A stretch of DNA of 64,000 nt from Selaginella tamariscina (Eukaryota > Streptophyta > Lycopodiopsida > Selaginellales > Selaginellaceae). Positions 48,982-59,536 of this stretch are shown in pieces (position 1 is the first letter of the stretch; the number at the start of each line of letters is the position of its first letter). The position numbers were made by a program, and so were the translations under genes. The stretch is taken from NCBI GenBank assembly GCA_003024785.1, contig PUQB01000140.1:171590-235589 (forward strand). Direction: 5' to 3'. The notes beneath the pieces are model-generated. The model worked only from the letters and a program-made list of their open reading frames with translations. It was not told where the DNA came from and ran no database searches.

Positions 48982-49678
48982 CTTTACGAATCACCTCTTC
49001 TGCAACACTACAATGTTTCTTAAGTAAATTCAACAGCGGTGTTAAGTTATGAATCTGCATGCATGACCAAATCCCCACAAGCGCACCCATCTCCTTAAGC
49101 TTTTGAAAGAGACGATCCAACCCTGGACGAAAAATAATATCATATCGAAATTTACCATGACAAGGAATGAAATCTCCTTGTTTGATTTCTTTTTTCTATC
49201 CTGGGCCTTTGTCGATGAAGCAGAACACCATTGACATCCAACAACACAATATGGCCATGAGTAACATGAGATAGCGTTGCCTCTTGAATACTTTGCAAAT
49301 CACTTGTTTGCTCCCTTTCACATTTATCCGTTGCCACTATCTCGTTGCCTATCCCTTCATCATTTAATTGTACATCATCCTTACAAGATTCAGATATTGC
49401 ATGCGCTGAAGAAATTGATTTCGGAACTGAAGCCAATAAAAATGATGATGAAGTGGCCCCCATGGTAACGATGTTTTGAGCTGCATTATTATCCATTTCC
49501 TGCATGAACTCTGTCATTCTGACATGTGGCACAAGAAATTGTCGCCAAACCCCTCTCTTACCTCATGCCAATGCTGAAAATCCATGTTCTCAATTATTTC
49601 ATTACATCTGCAAAATGATAATTAGCTGACCTTAAAATTATCAAGGTATATTATTTACCTTGTTAATGTGTGACCCAT
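48982..49678 (-). pseudogene. HAD/NIF phosphatase-like gene, copy 2, 3'-truncated
   Basis: Same gene as at 38,591-39,938, starting at ATG 49,678 and cut at 48,982 by the duplication junction. Here the N-terminal 120 codons read cleanly from near 49,520 through SHVTHGHIVLLDVNGVLLHR before frame is lost. The WSC segment (MGALVGIWSCMQIHNLTPLL) remains; the last HAD motif is gone. Confidence 0.7.
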
Positions 49679-49789
49679 GTTTGAACTAAAAGCTTCATTA
49701 ATCCTTGAGAATTTATTTTCTGTACAAATATAAAAGAAATATACAAAAATGCCTTATGTTACACTCATTTACAACTATTCATCACTCTA

Positions 49790-52700
49790 TCAATTCATTA
49801 TCAATTCTTCTTCGCTATTACCTTCTGAGTGAGGCGAAGAAGGTCTAAGCCGCTTGTGAGATGGTTCAAGATCTTCTGCATCTTCTATTGATGTTTCCAT
49901 GGGTCCTGGAGTGTGCGAATGTTCTGTACTCCTCGAGATAACTTCCGGTCTAATATCTGATTGAAGTTCGTTCTCAGACTCCGAGATTGAACCAGATTCA
50001 CCTTCAGAGCTATCGCACTTATCTGGAGGGAACTTTCTCAAATACGCCTTTATGGATTCGTTGGGGTACTCAGTTGAGACCCAATCTATCCACTTGTTCA
50101 GGTCCTCAACCATGGTCTTATCCTTTTCAACGGCAAACACACATGTATGCCGAAGGTAACACTCCTTCAAGACGGACCCCCTAGTGCAGTAGTCAAAAAC
50201 CCACGCATCACTGTGAGGACCCCTATCAAGTTGACGATGCTCCGTGCCGCTTGACTTGTAATGTTTGGATAACGTACATTGCCGAATACGTCACTCATAC
50301 CTATCGGTGTATCGGATGGAGGTTCAGGGCCGTTGGAGTGCAAACAGATGCCTGGCCAGTCATTTGGAAGCTTGAAATTGTTTGGCGCATTCCTAACAAC
50401 CAAGTGAACAACGGTATCAATGCACTTGGGATTAGCATCGTTCATATAAAATCCTGTCCAACGATGTCTATTCTTCTTGGCGAAGGCGAAGGCAAAAGTA
50501 TCGGTGACATGAGCAAGAATCAAGAAATAAATACCTGAAAAAGTAGGTATCAGTGAAGAGCGCAAGCATGAATTCAATAATAAATACCTTCTATGTATAT
50601 GCTTGCACGGCTAAGTTTCTCCACCAGATCCTCTAGTGCCCTATCTGTCGAAAGATTTTTTGACACCCCCGATCCATCACGAACAATTGAAACGGTTTCC
50701 TACAAGCAGTGATGTTACCCCATAAAGTCTCCGAATCTAACAACAAACATCTGTAGGGCTTGTCGTGATTCGTAGCATCCTCCTTTATAAGGTTCAATTC
50801 GGTTCTCCGCTGCTGAAGGACTGCCATAAGAGAAGGCGTCATCCCAATGTTCTCCTTTTTGGCGTTGGCGTGCAATAGATTCTTGCCTAGATCTTCCGAT
50901 TGGTTCACCCATTCGACAAGCATATCATCGTTCGTCACATGCAAATATTTGCTGACCTCTTCATATGTTGAAGTCGAGGTCCAACCCAGTTTGTGGCAGT
51001 GTATTCCCAACCACTCCTTGAAATGCCTGACCGTCTTCAACTCCATTGCCTTGAGATGAAAAGGAGAGGTTGGGCTGCTGTTATTAATTTGTAGTTTGCC
51101 ATCGATCACCAAATCAGCCAAGACTTCCATCTCCTCCATCGTTGTTCCATTTAAAGGCTTCAACCATGTGAGCTTGAAATCGTTGTCTACATCCTTTGTA
51201 GATTGAACAGACTTAGCCTTCGGCGTCTTACTGGGTTTCTTTGCAGACTTTTCTGAGGGCTCCCCTTCACTTGTCTGCTTCTTCTTCAGTGTTCCTTTTG
51301 AAAAGGATTCCATAATCCCCAACCATTTGGCAAAGATCCTATCTTCGGGGCAAGAAATCAACATCATCAGAAAGGATGTTTCCTTCCCGCCCACCTGGGC
51401 AAAATCAACTGCTGCAATTTCTTCAACTCTCTGAGGAAAAAGACAGATTAATATACCGGCGAGATAAATCCCGCCCAAACAATTTGCTTACCCGGTATTC
51501 CGCAGATTGTGTATTCCCTGCGGTAGCTCTTTGTGGTCGCTGAAGAGATTCCCACACGGCTCGCGTGTGTTTAAACTTCTCCCATATTTTGCTGTTGTAG
51601 TGGTTGGTGTCGGCAGCGTCCCATTCCGCCGATAACTTATGGTACTGCTCGATTGTGAGATTCGGCTTAGCTAAAAACGCCGATCTTTTTGTCAGCTTCT
51701 CACGGGTATGCTCGGAAAGTTTTGTTGCCATCGTTCCTTTGTTGTGTTCCTCGAGAAGTCGTTGGGCTGCCGTTATTGTGTGCTGGCCACTAATGATGTA
51801 GTACTTGATAGATTTTTATTCTCCGTCTGAATCTTCATGAGTTGTTCTGGTGTTGTGATCCAGACTTTGTCAGCGCCCTTCCTTCTTTCATAGTATGGAC
51901 ACAAAACAGCATTATGTGGAACGGTATAAGAATTGTCGTCCTTCATCTTCTCCATGAGCTCAGCTACACGTTCCTGGTTGAGTGGCCTGTAATTGAAGTT
52001 TGGGTTGACGCTGCAATATTTAACCCTACAAGGATAAATCTTATCATCCAACATCATTTCCTTGTGACTTATTGCAGCATGAGATGCCACAGGTGCAGCT
52101 GACAAAACGATTGATGATTTTCTTTTGCGATCCGAATCAACATGTGTGATCCCCGACTGCAGCTGTTCTAGTGTTCTCGGTACACTCTTCCAGCTCCCAA
52201 AGCTTCCTAAGCAAATTGAACGTGATCTGTAGAGAACCTGAGACCGAGCCACCCTCTCAATCTCCATTATGATGTCGCTGTGTTCTTCTTCAATGTGAAG
52301 AGGGAAGATTGCTTCACTTGCTTGATTTTCTGTATTGTGAAGCAAATATCTCCTGACAATACACCTACTCGATGAGTCTGAAGATTTTCGAAGTAGACAT
52401 CCAGATGGATCCCCTCCATAGATGGGCTTTCGTTGAGTTGAAGAAGAACTCCAAGGTCAACATCATTAGTGAACACGTGAACGTCATTATCCACAAGTCG
52501 ACAAAACCACCCGATTAATGTTGTAACTGACGACCTCTGGATCCGAGAACGTGACATTGGATGGAACAAGGCATATGTGTCGAATCGTCCAATCTGGGTT
52601 CGCAGCCTGCTTTCGGGTGCTTGACTAGCGAATCTACTTTCCATTGTTTTGCTTGTCCATGAGATGTGACAGAGGTTAATTTGACAGCACCATGGTTGCT

Positions 52701-52928
52701 CCAATGCGCTTCCCATTTATCTTAAAATATGGCCAAGTTGATTCCAGAATCCCCCTGCCCATCTCTTCTCCTGCTCTTGTCTTTAATGTCACCTCAATTC
52801 CACATCTGAATACAAAAATGATTAGTTCAAGTATCCGAGTATAACAGATTTTATTTTAATTCTTACCCAGAATTTGACGACGACTCCATACTAATGACTC
52901 GATCTCCTTGTTTGATCAAATCGTCCTT
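49790..52928 (-). CDS. ParB-like domain + DNA methyltransferase-like protein, copy 2
   Basis: Exons 52928-52867, 52805-51492, 51430-50588, 50534-49790. Same domains as copy 1. Some breaks of copy 1 are absent here: the segment YALFHPMSRSRIQRSSVTTL to NDVHVFTNDVDLGVLLQL is one frame, as is the C-terminal tail to its stop at 49,790. Others are specific to this copy: four C at 50,220-50,223 where copy 1 is in frame, and a lost T near the N-terminus. One break is shared: four C at 52,411-52,414, 42,664-42,667 in copy 1. The poly-A run before the GxH motif is five here and four in copy 1, whereas six would keep frame. The inferred upstream exon and cluster A are deleted, so expression of this copy is doubtful. 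Confidence 0.7.
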
Positions 52929-53027
52929 CTGCAAAATAATACACTATATAAATTATATAAAAACGCACACACACTTGTATAAACCCGAATATACAAAAAT
53001 AATACACAGAGAGAAGTAGACGTAATT

Positions 53028-53115
53028 AACTGTCCGAAGCTCACATTTGTGTTAGTGCAAAAGAAAGATAACATTTCGTTTTAGAACCACCACAAATGTG
53101 AGCTCTGGACAGTTT
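53028..53115. repeat. Long hairpin, unit 2 copy
   Basis: Same inverted repeat as 43,285-43,371: arms around AGCTCACATTTGTG and CACAAATGTGAGCT, with matching outer ACTGTCC/GGACAGT. Confidence 0.8.
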
Positions 53116-53229
53116 TACATAGATTCCTAGCTTTTACTCGAAATATATATGATAAGATGATAAAAGTAAATAAAATGAGATATGCAACTTATATATACTA
53201 ATACACATATATATTCACATGGAAGGTGC

Positions 53230-53423
53230 GGCGGGATTAATCTCGCCACCCTTCAATGCCTCCTGAAAGAGTGGGCGGGATTAATCTCGCCACCTTTCTG
53301 GAGGCCTTGAACGGGAGTGCGGAATTAATCTTGCCACCCTTCTCGGTCTCAGAGAGAACTGGGCAGGATTTATTTCTCACACCCCTTCAGTGACTCCAGA
53401 AAGGAGGCGGGATTAATCTCGCC
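53230..53423. repeat. Palindrome cluster B (variant copies)
   Basis: Variants GGCGGGATTAATCTCGCC at 53,230, 53,274 and 53,406, identical in sequence and order to 43,486, 43,531 and 43,663 of unit 1. The deletion junction at 53,465 follows immediately. Confidence 0.95.
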
Positions 53424-53480
53424 CACCATGTAAGGGATGGTTAATGAATCTCGCCACCCTTCCCCGTTACATATTACATG

Positions 53481-53950
53481 GGTTTAGGGTTTAGGGTTTA
53501 GGGTTTTGGATTTAGGATGGATCATGCATGGTGTGATGTATGAGAGAAGAGAGAGTGTTGAAAAATTATTTTTGTACACATTGCATATATTAGTACACAT
53601 ATATTTACACATATTATACACAGATATATACATAGTATATGAGAGAAGAGAGACAGTACATATTATGGATCATTCATGGTGTGTATTATACACACAGACA
53701 TACATACATATTAGTACATAATATTTGAAGACCGAGTACATATTATAGATCATGCATGGTGTGTATGTTTGAGAGAAGACACAGTACATATTAACATGGA
53801 TCATGCATGGTGTGTATGTTATGAGAGAAGACAGAAGTACACATATATACATACACATGTATACACACAGACATACATACATATTACATGAGTAAATTCA
53901 TTGTGTTACTTTAGGGTTTAGGGTTTAGGGTTTAGATGGATCATGCATGG
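53481..53950. promoter_or_regulatory. Telomere-like repeats, CATGCATG motifs and GA stretches, unit 2
   Basis: TTTAGGG-type repeats at 53,481-53,505 and 53,911-53,934; CATGCATG at 53,523, 53,751, 53,802 and 53,942; GAGAGAAGA runs after them. Because of the deletion it lies about 550 bp upstream of the ParB gene's first kept exon. Confidence 0.6.
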
Positions 53951-55290
53951 TGTGAAGAGAGAGTGTTAAAAAATTATTTTTGTTACACACATGTATACAC
54001 AGGGTTTTAAGGGTTTGCTCCCAACAAGCTTAATATAAATATTACACATGTAAATTCAATGTGTTACATACACACAGATTAAGTACATATATCATACATG
54101 GTTGAACTGATATTTTCAATAAAGAAGCATGAGAAGGGTTGTGCATGTGTGTGCATATGTGTTTTTGTAAGTTCTTGTAATGGTGTGTAAATTTATGATT
54201 GTGTTTATATATGTGTGCAAAACAAACATCGAATAATTAAGAAAATAATATTAATAAACACACTATGAACATATTTTAAATTATACATAATAATATATGA
54301 TTTTATCTAATATATAGCCATATATAGTTTTAATAATATATATTAATTTAATATTGATAAAAAGGTTTAACATTGAAATATTCTTGAAATAATAAGAAAT
54401 TAATTGAGAAAATCCCATTAATATATACAAATGTAAATTAAGTACTCAAATAATTAACTAAATTAATTATCATAATCATGTTTAATATTGGAATATTCTT
54501 GGAATAATAAGAAAATAATAAAGAATATCCCATTAATATAAAGAAGATTAATTACTCAAGTAATTAAGGAAATGATATTAATATATATAACATATTTTAA
54601 ATTATACATAATAATACATCATTTTATTAATATATAGTCATATATAGTTTAATAATATATATTAATTTAATATTGATAATAAGGTTTAACACATGAATAT
54701 TCTTGAAATAATAACAAATTAATTGAGAAAATCCCATTAATATATACAAATGTAGAATAATTACTGCAATAATTAAGAACAAGACTAATTTAATTATGAT
54801 AATCAGGTTTAATATTAGAATATTCTTCAAATATTAATAAAATAATAAAGAATATCCCATTGATACTAGGAAATGAAAATAAATACTCGAGTAATTAAGA
54901 AAATAATAATAATAAACAGACTATGAATATATTTTAAATGATACATAATAATATATCAATTTATTTATTGTATAAGTATATATTTATATATATAATATAA
55001 TATAAATATACTTGAATACTAAGAATGTAGAATATAGTCTAAAATTTCGTAATATTAAACAGCTTGAATCACTTGAATAACATTAAATGCAATTTTAAAA
55101 TACTCATTGGAACTGGAGAGTATATATGTCAGAGTGTCGGATATTTGTGTCAACTCATCTTAAATTTTATTTTCTGTTCTTTTTAAAAAATTTGAATTTC
55201 TGACATATGTATTGTCGGTCTGACATGTAAATTTGAAAATGCATTTAATTTCCCACTCAAATTCAGATCTGGTTCTTTCTCCGGCAAGGG
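53951..55290. other. AT-rich spacer between divergent genes, unit 2
   Basis: Equivalent to 47,150-48,520 of unit 1: AT-rich with about 330-bp tandem repeats (54,255-54,985). No gene seen. Confidence 0.7.
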
Positions 55291-55417
55291 TTTCTTCATT
55301 TCTGTATTTTTCACTCTTTAGATCTTCTTTTTTCTTCATAGTGATCATCTCAGGAGCGAGATTAAATTGGGTGCTATTCTTTATAGGAAAGCACGGCGCC
55401 TTCAGTGCTGTTTACAA
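55291..55417 (+). other. Inferred noncoding first exon of the DUF7869 gene
   Basis: CT-rich leader-like DNA ending at donor TTTACAA/GTAAGTATT (55,417/55,418). The next acceptor in the right place is TTATGTGCAG/GACAAT at 56,414/56,415, just before the transposase ATG. Frames joined across it contain a stop before the ATG, so it would be untranslated. The intron would contain cluster C. Inference from splice signals only. Confidence 0.45.
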
Positions 55418-55587
55418 GTAAGTATTATAAACAAATTTAAAAATACTTATAAAGATTCACTCTCTTACATTCTCTCTTAAAATTACAATTTAGGGGTTTA
55501 GGAATGCATTAGGATTATAATATATTCCGTTAGGGATTTATCCCGTTTAAATATCCTTTTAACTTAATATTCTAGGTTAACCGGGGC

Positions 55588-56266
55588 GGCGGGATTAATC
55601 CGGCCATTTCTTTTTCGCCTCTTCGAAGAGGTGGCGGGATTAATCCCGCCACCATCTCTCGGGCAATGCTTCTCCGCCACTGAAAAAGAGTGGCGGGATT
55701 AATCCCGCCGATAACCTTCTCAACTGATGAAGAGTTACCAGAATTTATTAGAAAGAGTTGTCGGCGGGATTAATCCCGCCAACCATTTTAGGAGGCAGGG
55801 AAGGGGTGGCGGGATTAATCTCGCCACCACATTCCCTGTTTTAAGGATTTGGGGACAGGATTTATCCCGAGATCTCTTTGAAATCATAGTTTTGGAGAGA
55901 GTTATGTGCGGGTTTAATCCCGCCACCCATTCCCCGTCGTAAGAATTGTGGGCGGGATTAATCCCGCCTTGGACTCTCCGACGGAAGAGCCGGCGGGATT
56001 AATCCCGCCGCTCTCTCCGGGGGAGTCCGGCGGGATTAATCCCGCCGACTCCTTCCTCGTCGGAGAGAGTCGGCGGGATTAATCCCGCCGGACTCCCCCG
56101 AGGAGGAAGAGGCGGCGGGATTAATCCCGCCGGCTCTTCCTTGTCGGAGGGAGTCCAAGGCGGGATTAATCCCGCCGACTCTCTCCGAAGGGGTTGAGTC
56201 GGCGGCGGGATTAATCCCGCCGACCGTTCCTCGTCGGAGGGATTCGTGGGCGGGATTAATCCCGCC
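55588..56266. repeat. Palindrome cluster C: 11 perfect copies upstream of transposase
   Basis: Perfect GGCGGGATTAATCCCGCC starts at 55633, 55692, 55763, 55951, 55992, 56029, 56072, 56114, 56159, 56204 and 56249; variants at 55588, 55808 and 55907. The last eight are spaced 41, 37, 43, 42, 45, 45 and 45 bp. Spacers there are themselves near-palindromic (GACTCCTTCCTCGTCGGAGA + GAGTC and relatives). The cluster ends 155 bp before the transposase start codon. Confidence 0.97.
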
Positions 56267-56414
56267 CATCAGTTGTATTAATCAAACATGAGATATTATC
56301 TCTAAACATAATTATGTATTATTGCATATGCATATTATTAAGTAACCGTAATTCAGATTTCTTAGAAATATTGCATAAACAGATATCATAAATAATACAA
56401 TTATTTATGTGCAG

Positions 56415-59400
56415 GACAATATGTTTAATACTGGAGATAAAGTATGTCTTCTTCGGAACAACGAGATAGTTGGCACTGGAACTGTGGAAGTTCGAGATAA
56501 TAATGCATCATGTCACAATATTGCCCAAGGATCTTGTGTGTACGTATGGGTGAACACCATTTACAAGCATGTTGAGGTTCTGGGAATGGAATTTGAGGAG
56601 GGTTCTCCTGTATTGTGGAATTTGGATGAAGTCAAGGCTGACACAGAATATGCAGAGTCACAAACAAATAGTAGCACGAGTTTACCAGATGATGGCTTGC
56701 CTGCTGTGATGGATGAGGTGATTCTCTTTCTTCGTGAGATTGAAGTCGGAAGAGGCATCATCACAGCTATAAATCCAATGGAAGCAGTGTCAGAAGAGAA
56801 ACTAGGGTCCGACTTCGTGGGTGTAGTTGTGACAGAGGTTTCACCTAATGGCACATTGTATCCTGGATCCCTCGTGAGGTGGCGAACATCTGAATTAAGA
56901 CGGCAAGATGGTTCAACATATTCTGGGTTGGATTTCAATAATAACAACCCGGAAGAACAACTCATATTTGAAGAGGTTCCTTGCATTGGTCCTATTGTAA
57001 GAAAAAGGCGATTCATGGGTTGTAGATCTTCCCCTGCAAGTTTCAGCAAGAGGGTAAAGATGGATCCTACATCTTCCGAAAGTGTTACGAGCATTTCCAC
57101 GATTGACTGTTGCAAGAAGAAGTGTTGTCAGATGGCAGACCGGAATGAAATTACCCAATGTAGACATGTCTTTCGTATGCTCACCCAAAAGCAAAGGCAT
57201 GAGTTTGTATATGCTGCACTAACTGGGTGTATTGATGGAATGGCCTCGGACACAGGTTATCAGAGTACATCCATGGTATTTAATAAGGTGGCCATCTGCT
57301 TCAAAGCTTGGTACAGTATATACGGGATCCCAAAGACCACGTTCTACCGTCGGAGGGATGAGTGGCTAGATGGAGCGCGAACCTCAGTTCATGGGAACAC
57401 TCGCTTGGTCAAAACCCGCTCTCACATCATGGCAGCCATAGAGATACTCAAGGCTTTTGTGGAAGCAAATGCAGACAGGATGCCTCACAAATGCCGAACC
57501 ACAAATGCAGGGGTCAGGGAAAATCTCAAGGTTTTGCCTTCAATCTACACTCAATTGAAACTGTGTGAACATGTGAACAAGTGCCTCAGTTTGATGGGGC
57601 TCCAAGCAATCTGCACTGGTACCTTCAACAACATATGGAATACTCATTTTAAGGATGTGGAGATTGCAAAACACTCTAGCTTTTCTAAGTGTGACACTTG
57701 TACATCATTGAAGGCTGCAGAGGCTTGTGCAAAAACCTTGGTGGAGATCACTACCATTCAAAGGAAGATGGAGGCCCACATGATTGCACAACAAACTTGC
57801 CGGTCTCAGTACTATGCACACCGCATGCTTTCTGTGTCACGCCCATCAGAGTACCTGTGCTTGATCCATGACAAGATGGATCATTCAAAGACCAGCATTC
57901 CAAAGCTCTTTGCAACACCAAAGTGCCTTGGAAATGTCATGAAACTTCCGATTTCATTGACAGGTGTGCTAACACATGGACACGGTTGTGAGTCATATGG
58001 ACACTTTTCACTTCCACATTGGTCTAGCGACTCCAATTTCACTATTGGGTCGTTAGCCATGTGTTTCAGAAACCTTGAAGCCCACTCACAGACAAGTCCT
58101 ATCAGTGATCTCAAAGTGAAGAAACAACACCTTCAACCTTTACATAATGCTCTCATGAACACGTCTGCACTTGAGGCTACTTGGGAATATGAGAGGCATT
58201 GTCAGCAACCTGCACAAAAAACAGATGGCCCTGTTGAGAGTTCAGGTTCAGTGGAGGGATCTAGCTCAAATAGTGTACATGTGTCCTCAACATCAAATAA
58301 GCTTCCTCGTCATTTGCTTTTACAGATGGATAATTGTGCAGGCGAGAACAAAAATAGGTAAATCATTTTACTTAAGGGTTTCTCAAGCTCATACTTACTT
58401 TTATTTTCTAGATATGTGCTAGCATACTTGTCAATGCTTGTTGCCAAAGGTGTGTTTGAAACAATCACGCTCAGTTTCCTTATGGTTGGTCACACTCATG
58501 AAGATATTGATGCGTTCTTCAGCAAGGTCTCCAACTCTACAAAAAGGACAAGTGCACTTACCTTACCGCATATGATGAATCTTTTTGAAAATTGCATCTC
58601 CAAAAAAAGTTGTGCTTTGCTTGTGACTGAGGTGCCAGACTTCAAAAAATTTCTCAAGGAGTATATAAAAGAAGGGAGTGATTCTTTAGTTGGTCACCTT
58701 GTGCCGCTACAATTCTTTTTCTCCATACGAGATGGTATACCTATTATGCAGTACAAGTTACGGCCATCAGAGCAGGAGTGGTTACCGAAAGAGGGCTTAA
58801 TGCTCTTCAAAAGTGGAGAGGATGGAAAGCCACTTCTCCCAGAAGGACAACCAGACCCTATTCCATTGAGTGCCCAGCTCAAGGAACAAGAGGTTATTAT
58901 TGATGGCATCAAAAAATATGTGGCATGGGTTCAAAAATCGATGCCAAAGAATTCTGATAAGGCAACTGGTTACTCAGAACTATATAAGCATGTGGTCACT
59001 ATTGGGAGACTGTTGTTCGAGAGTTGGAAGGGCCTACTGTCACAAGTACAGAATTGCAACACCCTTTCTGGCCTAAAACAAGGTGGCGAGAGGAGATTGA
59101 AATGACATCACTGAGCATAGACGACATAGAAGCCAGTAGTGATGTGGAAGTGCAAACCCCACACTTTGTTGGACAAAGGAACCAAAAACCTAAAGCATAC
59201 TTTTTGCTGCAGGATCTTCAAAAACTAATGATGGTTCTCATTACTCCAGATGCGTCATATAATCAGCCTATTTGGATGGGTCAAATTATCGACACACCTG
59301 AAGTAATCACAAAAAATAGTATTGTTAAGGTTGCATGGTTCAAACCACAAAAAAGGCGACACGAGAAGGAGAGCGAAAGATATAATGGATGCCTAGAGAA

Positions 59401-59536
59401 AACATGGTCTCCCAATCAAAAAGACCCAGCATGTTTTATAAATGTTAAATCCATTCGATATGGGTGGATGTCAAGAAGCGTTGATAAAGTCACGATTAAC
59501 AAAACTGCAAGGGAATGTATGTTTTCTGAAGCTTAA
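56415..59536 (+). CDS. DUF7869-type putative DDE transposase-like protein
   Basis: Exon 56,415-58,357 (ATG at 56,421, just after a good acceptor), intron 58,358-58,411 (GTAAAT...TTCTAG), exon 58,412-59,536; about 1,020 residues. Domains: two N-terminal repeats of a plant-transposon-associated domain (GDKVCLLRNNEIVGTGTVEV near residue 10; EVGRGIITAINPMEAVSEEK near 110), a nuclear-signal-like KRR with a Cys cluster (CCKKKCCQ, near 232), then an RNase-H-like core with acidic positions in DKMDHSKT (D484), QMDNCAGENKNRY (D637) and VGHTHEDIDAFFSK (E/D 676-679), the signature I associate with the DUF7869 family. The C-terminus has a chromo/PWWP-like strand pattern (PIWMGQIIDTPE). The core resembles a DDE nuclease; activity is inferred. 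One break at 59,030-59,032 (GGG) is explained by one missing G, otherwise the frame is open. This is the only nearly intact gene of the element and the best candidate for mobilising it. Confidence 0.8.

Larger units (their letters stand above)
48982..55751. repeat. Tandem duplication, unit 2, with ~2.9-kb internal deletion
   Basis: Near-identical to unit 1, but sequence equivalent to about 43,719-46,590 is missing at 53,465/53,466: the main palindrome cluster, the TA/CA tandem block and the inferred first exon of the ParB gene. The HAD gene is truncated at 48,982. Confidence 0.95.

Noticed and set aside
43852-56266. Palindromes as E2F sites
   Set aside because: The half-site ATCCCGCC shares TCCCGCC with the E2F consensus but lacks the TTT lead; strict dyad structure and regular spacing fit an own-protein site better. 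Kept only as a weak alternative.
56561-57200. Minus-strand frames of 95-184 codons within the transposase gene
   Set aside because: Antisense to the DUF7869 coding sequence with no family resemblance or splice support.
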